This document shows, piece by piece, positions 15,845 through 24,125 of a stretch of 64,000 nucleotides of DNA. Source of the stretch: Alphaproteobacteria bacterium (lineage in GTDB: Bacteria > Pseudomonadota > Alphaproteobacteria > UBA8366). The notes beneath the pieces are model-generated. The model made no database searches. It worked only from the letters and a program-made list of their open reading frames with translations, and was not told the origin of the DNA. The position numbers and the translations under genes are program-made. The stretch is from the NCBI GenBank assembly GCA_028281325.1, contig JANQKC010000035.1, positions 62,001-126,000 on the forward strand, given 5' to 3'. Within the stretch, counting starts at the first letter, position 1. Every line of letters starts with the position of its first letter.

Positions 15845-18292
15845 CTACCGGCGCACCCGCGCGGATGTCGGGTCATACGGCGCGCGCAGATGCGCCATCG
15901 CGTCGTAACGCTCCCCGGCAATCTCGATCTGGAAATGGCCGGCCAGCAGATCCGAGTCGCTTTGTCCCGGTTCCCGTTTGACGAATCCGCTGCCGACGGA
16001 CCGGCCCAGCGTGTGACCGTAGGCACCGGACCGGACATCGCCGATCGGCTCGCCGTCGCGCAGGATCATCTCGCCGCCCCATAAGACGGGGCCGGGGTCA
16101 TCGACGGTGAACATGACGAGACGCCGCGCCGGCTCGCCCGCGTCCAAGGCGCGCAAGGCGTCGCGGCCGATAAAGGCCACCTCTTTTTCAAGACGCAAGG
16201 CGAAAGCCAACCCCGCCTCGAAGGGCGTCACATCCGGCGACAGCTCATGGCTCCACGACCGGTATCCTTTCTCCAGCCGCAGGCTTTCCATCGCATAGTA
16301 ACCGGCGTCGCGCAGCCCGAGATCGGTCCCCGCCGTTTCAAGGGCCGCGTAGACACAGGCGGCAACCCCAGCCGGCATATACAACTCCCACCCAAGCTCG
16401 CCGACATAGGTGATGCGCACGGCCCGGATCGGCGCATCGGCAATAAAGACTTCCTGCATCGTGGCGAAGGGAAAGGCGTCGCTTGAGAAATCCGCCTCGC
16501 AAACCCGCGACAACAGGTCACGAGACTTCGGCCCCATGACGCCGAGCACCGCATAGTCATCGGTCACATCGGTGAGTTTGGCGTCCGCGCCCGGCGGGAT
16601 ATGGCGCGACATCCAATCGAAATCGCGAATGGCCTGGGCCGATCCGGAAACGACCAGATATTGTTCCTCGGCCAAGCGCGTCACGGTGATATCACTTTCG
16701 TAGCCGCCGCTCGGGTTCAGCATTCCCGTATAGACCGTGCGGCCGGGGACGACGCCAACATCGTTCGCGCACAAGGTCTGCATTACTGTCTCCGCGTCGC
16801 GGCCCTGCATCAGGAATTTCGAAAAGGACGTCTGATCGAAGACGCCGACGGCTTCCCGCACCGCCTTGCACTCGGCGGCGACGTTCGGGAACCAATTCTG
16901 GCGATCATAGGAATAGTCGAGGATCGGCGGCGTCCCGCCCTCGGCAAACCAGACCGGGCGTTCCCATCCCATCCTGCTGCCGAAACACGCACCCTTCTCC
17001 TTCAAGCGGTCATGGAAGGGCGAGGTGCGCAGCGGCCGACCGCTTTCCAGCTCCCGATTGGGCCAGGGCATCGCATAGTGCATGCCGACGACTTCGCTGA
17101 CCCGGCTGCGCAACCAAGTCTCGTCGTTGTGGAAGGGTGCAAAGCGGCGGATATCGACGGGCCAGAGGTCGAGCGTCGGCGACCCGTTGACGATCCACTC
17201 GGCCAAGGCCTTGCCCGCGCCGCCGGCGCTGGCGATCCCCATCGAATTGAACCCGGCCCCGACGAAGAACCCGGACAGGCCCGGCGCCTCGCCCAGAATG
17301 TAGTTCGCGTCCGGTGTGAAACTCTCCGGTCCGTTGATGAACTGCCGCACCTCGACCGTCTCCAACGCCGGCACGCGATGCATCGCGTTCTTCATCAGGA
17401 TTTCGAACTGATCCCAATCGTCGGGAAGGAGCGAGAACTCAAAGTCGTCGGGAATGCCATCCATGCCCCATGGCTTCGCGGACGGTTCGAAGCCACCCAT
17501 CACCAAGCCGCCGACCTCTTCCTTGAAGTAGATCATGCCGTCGTAATCGCGCATGACCGGCAGGTCCGGCGTAACGCCCTCTATCTGGCGGGTGACGATA
17601 TACATGTGCTCGCAGGAATAGAGCGGGACGTCGACGCCGCACATCGCGCCGACCTTGCGCGCCCATTGCCCGCCGCAATTGACGACCACATCGGCTTGGA
17701 TATCGCCGCCGTCGGTCGCCACGCCCTGCACCACGCCATCCCGCGTCTTGATATCCGTCACCCGGACCCCTTCGACGATTTTTGCGCCGCCCTGCCGGGC
17801 GCCCTTCGCCAGAGCCTGGGTCAAGTCGGTCGGATTGGCCTTGCCGTCGCCGGGAATCCAGACGCCGCCCTGCAGATCGTCGCTGCGCATCACCGGCCAA
17901 CGGCGGGCCGCCTCTTGCGGGCCGACCAATTCCGCATCCACGTTATACGCTGCGGCCATCGCCGCCGTTCGCCGCAGCGCCATCATTCGATCCGCCGTGC
18001 GGGCGATGGCCAGGCTGCCGCATCGCTTCCAGCCGGTGCCCAGACCCGTTTCTTCTTCCAGCGATTCATAGAGTTGCGTGCTGTATTGGATCAGCCGGGT
18101 CAGGTCTTCGTTGACCCGAAGCTGGCCGACCAACCCGGCCGCGTGCCACGTGGTGCCGCCGCTGAGCCGCCCCTGTTCGAGCAGCACAACATCTTTCCAA
18201 CCCAGCTTGGTGAGGTGATAAGCGACACTGCATCCGACGATGCCGCCGCCGATAATGACGACCTGGGCATGGCTGGGCAGAGTGTTGTTCAT
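15845..18292 (-). CDS. FAD-dependent dimethylglycine/sarcosine dehydrogenase with GcvT domain
   Basis: 815 residues. The N-terminal half is a DAO-type FAD oxidoreductase: VVIIGGGIVGCSVAYHL dinucleotide loop and the GGTTWHAAG segment that in this family carries the His-linked FAD. The C-terminal half (about 430-810) is a GcvT/aminomethyltransferase pair that binds tetrahydrofolate (GELGWELY, GYYAMESLRLEKGYR). Known members oxidise dimethylglycine or sarcosine and pass the methyl carbon to folate. It lies upstream of phnW and the AllA-like gene on the same strand, so an N-methylated amine, perhaps an N-methyl aminophosphonate, is a possible substrate. Start taken at MNNTLPSHAQ; an ATG 15 bp upstream is also possible. 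Confidence 0.88.
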   Translation of the reverse strand: MNNTLPSHAQVVIIGGGIVGCSVAYHLTKLGWKDVVLLEQGRLSGGTTWHAAGLVGQLRVNEDLTRLIQYSTQLYESLEEETGLGTGWKRCGSLAIARTADRMMALRRTAAMAAAYNVDAELVGPQEAARRWPVMRSDDLQGGVWIPGDGKANPTDLTQALAKGARQGGAKIVEGVRVTDIKTRDGVVQGVATDGGDIQADVVVNCGGQWARKVGAMCGVDVPLYSCEHMYIVTRQIEGVTPDLPVMRDYDGMIYFKEEVGGLVMGGFEPSAKPWGMDGIPDDFEFSLLPDDWDQFEILMKNAMHRVPALETVEVRQFINGPESFTPDANYILGEAPGLSGFFVGAGFNSMGIASAGGAGKALAEWIVNGSPTLDLWPVDIRRFAPFHNDETWLRSRVSEVVGMHYAMPWPNRELESGRPLRTSPFHDRLKEKGACFGSRMGWERPVWFAEGGTPPILDYSYDRQNWFPNVAAECKAVREAVGVFDQTSFSKFLMQGRDAETVMQTLCANDVGVVPGRTVYTGMLNPSGGYESDITVTRLAEEQYLVVSGSAQAIRDFDWMSRHIPPGADAKLTDVTDDYAVLGVMGPKSRDLLSRVCEADFSSDAFPFATMQEVFIADAPIRAVRITYVGELGWELYMPAGVAACVYAALETAGTDLGLRDAGYYAMESLRLEKGYRSWSHELSPDVTPFEAGLAFALRLEKEVAFIGRDALRALDAGEPARRLVMFTVDDPGPVLWGGEMILRDGEPIGDVRSGAYGHTLGRSVGSGFVKREPGQSDSDLLAGHFQIEIAGERYDAMAHLRAPYDPTSARVRR

Positions 18293-18479
18293 GATGAGGC
18301 GTCCCACGCGGCGATGACGGACTGACGGTTAAGCAAGGAGAACGGTAGCGCCGCCGGATCGGTACTGTCCAATGATTCCGGTCAAACGGCCCAATTCAAG
18401 CCCGGCCTTATCCCGTCGTACGCTTTGTGTTTATATCGCAGTCTCACGTCGCCGCACCGAACCACACGACAAAAGACCC

Positions 18480-19679
18480 ATGAGCAACAGCACCGGCATT
18501 CTCAACGGCATCCGCGTCCTCGACCTTGGCCGCATCATCGCGGGACCGTTCTGCGGCCAGATTCTCGGCGACCTCGGCGCGGAGGTGATCAAGGTCGAGC
18601 ATCCGGACGGCGACGACACGCGCCATTGGAAGCCACCCGCCGTCGGCGGCGAGGCGGCGTATTTCTTCGCGATGAACCGGAACAAGTCCAGCATCTGCCT
18701 CGACCTGGCGAAGCCCGAAGGGCTACAGATCCTGAAAGACCTGGTGGCACAGTCCGACGTCGTGATCGAGAATTTTCGCCCCGGCGTCACCAAACGCCTC
18801 GGCATCGACTACGAGGCCCTCTCGGCGGTGAACCCGAAACTGGTCTATTGCTCGATCTCCGGCTTCGGCCAGGAGGGGCCGATGGCCGGCCGCGCGGCCT
18901 ATGATTATGTCATCCAAGCGATGTCAGGGCTGATGTCGGTGACCGGCGAGCCGGAGGGCACGCCGATCCGGTGCGGCGGCGCGGTCGCGGACTACCCGAC
19001 CGGCCTATGGGCGACGATCTCGATCCTCGCGGCCCTGATGGCGCGGCAGCAGACCGGCAAAGGCCAGCATATCGACCTGTCGATGCATGATTGCACGTTG
19101 ATGCTGATGAGCCAGTTGGCGGTCCAATTCCTCGCGTCGGGCAAACCGCCCGTTCGGGTCGGCAACGGGCATGGCAGCGTCGTTCCCTTCTATGTCTACG
19201 ACACCGCCGATCAGCCGCTGATGGTGCTGTGCGGCAATGACGCGATGTTCGCACGCATGGCCGAGGCGATCGGCAGGCCGGACATGGCGGCGGACCCCCG
19301 CTACGAAACCAATGCCGCCCGCGTCGAGAACCAAGCGGCGGTGCATACGGAAATCGGCGCGGCCCTCGCGAAAGACAAGCGCGATACCTGGATCGAACGG
19401 CTCGGCGCGGCGAACGTGCCGATCGCGCCGATCCGCAGCTTCCCCGAGGTATTCGCCGCCCAAGAAGTGCTGGACCGCGACATGGTGCTCGACATCCCAC
19501 ACCCCACGGCGCGAACGATCAAGGCGCTCGGCAGCCCGCTGAAATTCTCGGACACGCCGGTGGTGCCATCCACCGCGCCGCCCCTGCTCGGCCAGCATAC
19601 CGACGAGATCTTGTCCGACATCCTCGATCTCGAAAACGATGCCATTGAACGTTTGAAATCCGCGGGTATCATCGCCTAG
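18480..19679 (+). CDS. CaiB/BaiF family CoA-transferase
   Basis: 399 residues, family III CoA-transferase with VLDLGRIIAGPFCGQ, GAEVIKVEHPDGDD, ENFRPGV and the active-site region RAAYDYVIQAMSG. It shares the family with the gene at 9802 but only as a distant paralogue. Start at MSNSTGIL (18480); the upstream extension has no homology. It diverges from the FAD-GcvT dehydrogenase (187-bp gap) and is followed after 133 bp by an aldehyde dehydrogenase in the same direction, which could supply or remove the acid it activates. Confidence 0.92.
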   Translation: MSNSTGILNGIRVLDLGRIIAGPFCGQILGDLGAEVIKVEHPDGDDTRHWKPPAVGGEAAYFFAMNRNKSSICLDLAKPEGLQILKDLVAQSDVVIENFRPGVTKRLGIDYEALSAVNPKLVYCSISGFGQEGPMAGRAAYDYVIQAMSGLMSVTGEPEGTPIRCGGAVADYPTGLWATISILAALMARQQTGKGQHIDLSMHDCTLMLMSQLAVQFLASGKPPVRVGNGHGSVVPFYVYDTADQPLMVLCGNDAMFARMAEAIGRPDMAADPRYETNAARVENQAAVHTEIGAALAKDKRDTWIERLGAANVPIAPIRSFPEVFAAQEVLDRDMVLDIPHPTARTIKALGSPLKFSDTPVVPSTAPPLLGQHTDEILSDILDLENDAIERLKSAGIIA

Positions 19680-19812
19680 CTGAAAAAACCTTTGCGGGAG
19701 TTTTTGGCCTCAAGGGTCGGCGAAACGGCACGCGAACCCCATATCATACCGACGACACCGAACTCGGCGAAACCAGCGGCCCGACGCCGCGTACACTTCG
19801 AAGGAAATCTCC

Positions 19813-21243
19813 ATGTACGAAAAGCTCGAACTTCTCATCGACGGCGAATGGCGGGCCGGTAGCGACGGCAAGACCGAGCCGGTCATCAACCCGGCGACCG
19901 AGGAAACCATCGGCGACCTGCCGCATGCGTCGGCGCAGGACCTGGACCATGCATTGGCCGCCGCCGAACAGGCTTTCCCGATCTGGCGCGACACCGCCCC
20001 CTACGACCGCGGCAAGGTCATGCAGAAGGCCGCCGCGCTGATGCGGGAACGGTCGAAGGAAATCGCCGAGACCCTCGTCCTGGAAGAAGGCAAGGTCTTT
20101 GCGGAAGCGCATATCGAAGTGCTGGTCAGCGCCGACATCACCGACTGGTATGCCGAGGAAGGCAAGCGCACCTACGGCCGCATCATCCCCGGCCGGATGC
20201 CGGGCATGCGCCAGTTCGTCTATAAGGAGCCGGTCGGCCCCGTCGCCGCCTTCACGCCGTGGAACTTCCCCGCCGTCACGCCGATCCGCAAGATGGCCGG
20301 CGCGATCGCGGCGGGCTGCCCCTGCATCATCAAGGCGTCGGAAGAGACGCCCGGCACCTGTATCGCCCTCGCCCGCGCTTTCCAGGATGCGGGCCTGCCG
20401 AGCGGCGTGCTGAACGTCGTCTTCGGCGTACCGGCCGAGGTGTCGAAACACATCATCGCCTCGCCGGTCATCCGCAAGATTTCCTTCACCGGGTCAATCC
20501 CGGTCGGCAAGCTGTTGATGGCGCAGGCGGCCGAAGGCCTGAAGCGAACCACCATGGAACTCGGCGGCCATTCGCCGGTCATCGTGTTCGACGATACCGA
20601 CGTGGAAAAGGTCGTGAAGACCGTGGTCGGCGGCAAATACCGCAACGCCGGACAGGTCTGTATCTCGCCGACGCGGTTCTACGTGCAGGACTCGCACTAC
20701 GCGAAATTCGTGAAATCCTTCACCGAGACGGCCAAGGCGATGAAGGTCGGCAACGGCATGGAAGACGGCATGCAAATGGGCCCGCTGGCCAACCCACGCC
20801 GCTTGGAAGCGATGCAGGAATTCGTCGCCGACGCGCGCGACCACGGCGCCAAAATCGAAGCCGGCGGCGAGCGCATCGGCAACAACGGCTACTTCTTCGA
20901 GCCGACGATAATCTCCGACGTGCCGGACGACGCCCGCGTGATGTATGACGAGCCGTTCGGCCCGCTCGCCCCGATCAGCCGGTTCAAGGATTTCGACGAA
21001 GTGATGGAGAAAGCGAACGGGCTTGAATACGGCCTCGCCGCCTATGCCTTCACGTCATCGGAAAAGACCGCGGCCGCGGTGTCCGAAAAGCTGCAAAGCG
21101 GCATGGTCGGCGTGAACAGCCTAGCGATCTCGATGCCCGAAACCCCGTTCGGCGGCGTCAAGCAAAGCGGCCATGGATCGGAAGGCGGCATCGAGGGCCT
21201 AGAAGCCTATCTCAACACCAAGTATGTCGCGCAGCAGAGCTAA
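19813..21243 (+). CDS. NAD(P)-dependent aldehyde dehydrogenase (succinate-semialdehyde dehydrogenase-like)
   Basis: 476 residues, ALDH superfamily. FTPWNFPAV, the catalytic Glu in MELGGHSP and the catalytic Cys in GQVCISPTRF are all present, and the C-terminus has the usual FGGVKQSGHGSEGG. Length and the CISPTR context resemble the GabD/AldA-like branch, which oxidises succinate semialdehyde or lactaldehyde; the aldehyde cannot be fixed from sequence. A strong terminator follows its stop. It may be cotranscribed with the CoA-transferase upstream. Confidence 0.93.
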   Translation: MYEKLELLIDGEWRAGSDGKTEPVINPATEETIGDLPHASAQDLDHALAAAEQAFPIWRDTAPYDRGKVMQKAAALMRERSKEIAETLVLEEGKVFAEAHIEVLVSADITDWYAEEGKRTYGRIIPGRMPGMRQFVYKEPVGPVAAFTPWNFPAVTPIRKMAGAIAAGCPCIIKASEETPGTCIALARAFQDAGLPSGVLNVVFGVPAEVSKHIIASPVIRKISFTGSIPVGKLLMAQAAEGLKRTTMELGGHSPVIVFDDTDVEKVVKTVVGGKYRNAGQVCISPTRFYVQDSHYAKFVKSFTETAKAMKVGNGMEDGMQMGPLANPRRLEAMQEFVADARDHGAKIEAGGERIGNNGYFFEPTIISDVPDDARVMYDEPFGPLAPISRFKDFDEVMEKANGLEYGLAAYAFTSSEKTAAAVSEKLQSGMVGVNSLAISMPETPFGGVKQSGHGSEGGIEGLEAYLNTKYVAQQS

Positions 21244-21265
21244 GCGCGGGGATACTAATTGTTTG

Positions 21266-21298
21266 GGCGCGGCGGTGGGTTCCATCGCCGCGCCTTTT
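21266..21298 (+). terminator. Rho-independent terminator after the aldehyde dehydrogenase
   Basis: A 13-bp stem beginning GGCGCGGCGG with a 3-nt loop is followed by TTTTCT. It starts 22 bp after the stop codon and ends against the stop of the convergent binding-protein gene. The leftward side lacks a T-run. Confidence 0.9.
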
Positions 21299-22003
21299 CT
21301 ATTCGATGCCGGCCGCCAACAGAATGTCGCGCGCAACATCGGAGTCCAGAAAGCCCAGGAACTGTCCGGCGGCGTCCTCGTGCCCGCCGGCCCGGATCGC
21401 CGCGGCATAGGTCGTCGACTTCGCCAGACTACCCGGCAACGGCCCCGCCAACCGGGCGCCCAGATGGGCGAGCCGCTGAATCTCGGTACTCTGCCCGAAG
21501 CCGATCACCGTCTTGTCGCTGTTCTCGGCAACGGTCTCGATAACCGCCGACCCCGTGGGTGTGCAGACGGTCTTGTCCGCGATGTCGGGGGCGATGCCCA
21601 TATCCTCGATCATCGTCTTGATGTATTGCCCGCTGGACGCGACGTTATGGACCACCATGTCCGCCGCGAGCAGCGACCGCCGCAGGTCCTCCGGCGTACC
21701 GATTTCAGGGTCCGGGGCATCCGCCGGCACGACGATGCCCGCCCGGACAGACCCGACCGGCGCGCGGCGGCCGGGCAATACCGCACCCGCCGCCTCGAAA
21801 CCGTCGAGTACGGGCACCGGCGCCACGACAACGTCGCCGGTCCAGTCGCCGCCGGTCACCTTGTCGCGCAGCACCGGCGCGGTCGCGAACTGCACATCGG
21901 TCGGCAGGCCCGAGGATTCCGCAAAGACCTCCACACAGCCCGTAACGCCATTACGCGGCGCACCCGCGCTCAACACTTCCAGTTCGAACTCGCCCGTCGC
22001 CAT
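21299..22003 (-). CDS. Substrate-binding protein, ModA-like, without signal peptide
   Basis: 234 residues. The order of elements resembles the molybdate/phosphate-type periplasmic binding fold (VEVFAESSG, VVVAPVPVL, RAGIVVPADAPDPEIGTPEDLRRSLL, IGFGQSTEI, ARDILLAAG). Unlike a true ModA it has no N-terminal signal sequence, so it may be cytoplasmic, and no ABC permease or ATPase lies beside it. The start is the ATG at 22003; upstream GTG/TTG codons are less likely. It is convergent with the aldehyde dehydrogenase and divergent from a crotonase gene. A role in binding a small ligand is inferred from the fold only. Confidence 0.7.
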   Translation of the reverse strand: MATGEFELEVLSAGAPRNGVTGCVEVFAESSGLPTDVQFATAPVLRDKVTGGDWTGDVVVAPVPVLDGFEAAGAVLPGRRAPVGSVRAGIVVPADAPDPEIGTPEDLRRSLLAADMVVHNVASSGQYIKTMIEDMGIAPDIADKTVCTPTGSAVIETVAENSDKTVIGFGQSTEIQRLAHLGARLAGPLPGSLAKSTTYAAAIRAGGHEDAAGQFLGFLDSDVARDILLAAGIE

Positions 22004-22132
22004 GTTTACCACCAAGTTATTGCCCGATCATCATACCGCCCGGAAAAGGTCACCGCACCACCGATTGCGCCCCAACATCCGCGCGGCGTATGGTCGAACC
22101 GCACCGACACAGCAGAACCGGAGACCGCGACC

Positions 22133-22933
22133 ATGACTTCCGTCATCAAGACCGAACAGGACGGCCACGTCCGCACCATTACCCTCAACCGACCGGAAAA
22201 GATGAACGCGCTGAGCGACGAGCTCGCCTGGGGTATCGTCAATGCGGTGGAGGACGCGGCCCAGGACGATTCGGTCTGGGTCATCGCGCTTACGGGCACC
22301 GGAAACGCCTTCTGCGCCGGCCTCGACCTGACGGCGGACCGTGACCCGGAACAGTCGCCGCTGCCGCCGCAGGACCGCCAACTCGACGACATCAGTTGGG
22401 TCGGCCGGTTCCTGCTCGTCCTGCGCCAGCGCTGCGACAAACCGGTCGTCGCCGGCGTAAACGGCGCGGCGGTCGGCGCCGGCCTGTCGCTGGCGATGGC
22501 GGCGGATATGCGGATCGTCTCGCGCAACGCACGGCTGATGGCGGGCTATACCCGGATCGGCGGCTCGCCGGACGGCGGGCTGAGCTGGTCGCTGTCGCAA
22601 GCGATCGGCTACGAGCAGGCGATGCGCTTCATGCTGGAGAACCGCACCGTCATGGGCGAGGAAGCGGTGCAACTGGGCATGGCGGGCGAGATGGTCGAGG
22701 ACGAGGACATGCCGACGCGGCTCGCGGAATACTGCCAATCGCTCGCCAAATGGTCGCCGATCACCACGCGGCTGACGAAGCGGGCGATCGGCAAGGCGAC
22801 CACGTCGATCGACCTGGAAACGCATCTTCGGTTCGAACTGGCGACGATCCACCGCGCCTTCGCCAGCGAAGACGCCAAGGAAGCCCGAAAGGCCTTCATA
22901 GAGAAACGCGAGCCGGTGGTTCGCGGGCATTAG
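22133..22933 (+). CDS. Enoyl-CoA hydratase/isomerase family protein
   Basis: 266 residues, crotonase fold. NRPEKMNALS at the N-terminus, FCAGLDL for the first oxyanion-hole strand and NGAAVGAGLSLA for the second. Around the active site it reads YTRIGGSPDGGLSW, with Asp in the position of Glu164 and no PE motif, the pattern of isomerase-type crotonases such as PaaG. Start MTSVIKTEQ at 22133. A MITE-like element follows 51 bp after its stop. Confidence 0.9.
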   Translation: MTSVIKTEQDGHVRTITLNRPEKMNALSDELAWGIVNAVEDAAQDDSVWVIALTGTGNAFCAGLDLTADRDPEQSPLPPQDRQLDDISWVGRFLLVLRQRCDKPVVAGVNGAAVGAGLSLAMAADMRIVSRNARLMAGYTRIGGSPDGGLSWSLSQAIGYEQAMRFMLENRTVMGEEAVQLGMAGEMVEDEDMPTRLAEYCQSLAKWSPITTRLTKRAIGKATTSIDLETHLRFELATIHRAFASEDAKEARKAFIEKREPVVRGH

Positions 22934-22984
22934 AGCGGCATTGAAATGTCCCGCCGGACTCGCCCAAAACGACCCGTTTTCGCC

Positions 22985-23142
22985 CTAGCAGTTTGCTGAA
23001 AAAGTCACGGTGTTAGGTTTCCATGGTTCGAGACGGCGCGATCGCGCCTCCTCACCATGAGGCTTATGCTTGTTGTCCTCATCCTCAGGAGGGCCGGTAG
23101 GTCCTTCTCGAAGGATCAAATGACTTTTCAGCAGCCTGCTAG
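22985..23142. mobile_element. MITE-like element, 158 bp, with terminal inverted repeats
   Basis: The ends CTAGCAGTTTGCTGAAAAAGTCA (22985-23007) and its imperfect inverse (23121-23142) form terminal inverted repeats of 22-23 bp, both finishing in CTAG. No open frame is inside. The interior holds a REP-like palindromic stretch (CTCATCCTCAGGAG) related to dispersed repeats of alphaproteobacteria. The right end provides the TAG stop of the neighbouring VOC gene. The size, termini and lack of a gene fit a non-autonomous element; the partner transposase is not in the window. Confidence 0.65.
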
Positions 23143-23543
23143 CCGGCGTCCTCGGGGCACATCTCATCACTCGGTGTCATGAGGGCCACCGCGCCGCCGC
23201 TGGGATCGGCGATCACCGCGATCCGGCCCACCCCGGGCACGTCGAATGCCGGGGCTTTCACCGAACCGCCCAATTCCTGCGCCTGGGCAACGGCGGCGTC
23301 CACGTCATCCACATGGATGTAGGACATCCAATGCGGCGGAATCCCGGCAAATTGCTCGCCCTCCATCTTAAACATGCCGGCCGCGGGCGTATCGCCAGCC
23401 TTGAAGACGGTATAGACCCCGGACATATCCGGCATCGGCATTTCCTCGGACGTCCAGCCCAGCAGCTTTTGATAGAAGGCCGCGCAGGCCTCCGGATCGG
23501 TGGTCGCCAACTCGTTCCACATGAAGGTCCCGTGACCAGACAT
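23139..23543 (-). CDS. VOC family protein (glyoxalase/bleomycin-resistance fold)
   Basis: 134 residues, two babab modules. The N-terminal module has WNELATTDPEACAAFYQKLLGW and the second has YIHVDDVDAAVAQAQELGG followed by GRIAVIADPSGGAVAL, as in many two-module VOC proteins acting as dioxygenases, glyoxalases or unknown enzymes. Start MSGHGTFMW. The stop codon TAG lies inside the end of the MITE-like element, so the present C-terminus (CPEDAG) may be set by the insertion. Function cannot be specified. Confidence 0.85.
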   Translation of the reverse strand: MSGHGTFMWNELATTDPEACAAFYQKLLGWTSEEMPMPDMSGVYTVFKAGDTPAAGMFKMEGEQFAGIPPHWMSYIHVDDVDAAVAQAQELGGSVKAPAFDVPGVGRIAVIADPSGGAVALMTPSDEMCPEDAG

Positions 23544-23645
23544 GGTCGCTCCTTTCGCTCGAAAGTGAATCAGCAGTCAGGCTACGAAAGTTTCGTGCCG
23601 AAAACGATATCAATTCGATGACATTCGTCTGGCCAACAGACGGTG

Positions 23646-24101
23646 CTACCGCTCGAGGTCTTCCTCGGCGATGTTCAGCGCCTCGGTCTTGTTGAAGCGC
23701 CCTTCGTACACCGGACGCCCGCCGGTGGTCGGGCCCTGGTACTGCACGAAGAGGATCTTGCAGCCGTTCTCGGTATGCATGTCGTATTCGAAATGCGGGT
23801 CCTGCAGATACACCATGTCGCCGCTACGCAGCGTGTCGGGCCCGAAGCGGCACTCCCCTTCGAGGACGTACCAGACCTGGGCGAAGTCATGCTTATGCAG
23901 CGGGAAGCTCGCGCCCGGGAGGTAGGTCAGCACACCGGCGTTGGGCTCCGTCGGCGCGTCCTCCGTCGGATGGAACACCATCTGCGTCGTATTGGCGAAA
24001 CGCCCCATCTCCGGCGCGTGCTCGTCGGGCCGCCGGATGATGGGCGCATGGTGGGTCTTCGACGCCTCTTCGATCGTGGGGGTTTTCTTCGCAACCGCCA
24101 T
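23646..24101 (-). CDS. Cupin domain-containing protein
   Basis: 151 residues. A single cupin barrel: the first motif is FPLHKHDFAQVWYVLEGE with metal-type His-His, the second is GDMVYLQDPHFEYDMHTENGC. It lacks signal or DNA-binding parts. Small cupins of this kind act as dioxygenases, isomerases or ligand sensors; which is unknown. The Fe-S protein gene lies 24 bp upstream on the same strand, so the two may be one transcript. Confidence 0.82.
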   Translation of the reverse strand: MAVAKKTPTIEEASKTHHAPIIRRPDEHAPEMGRFANTTQMVFHPTEDAPTEPNAGVLTYLPGASFPLHKHDFAQVWYVLEGECRFGPDTLRSGDMVYLQDPHFEYDMHTENGCKILFVQYQGPTTGGRPVYEGRFNKTEALNIAEEDLER

Positions 24102-24125
24102 GTCGGTCCTCCCGGGTTTAGGGCG

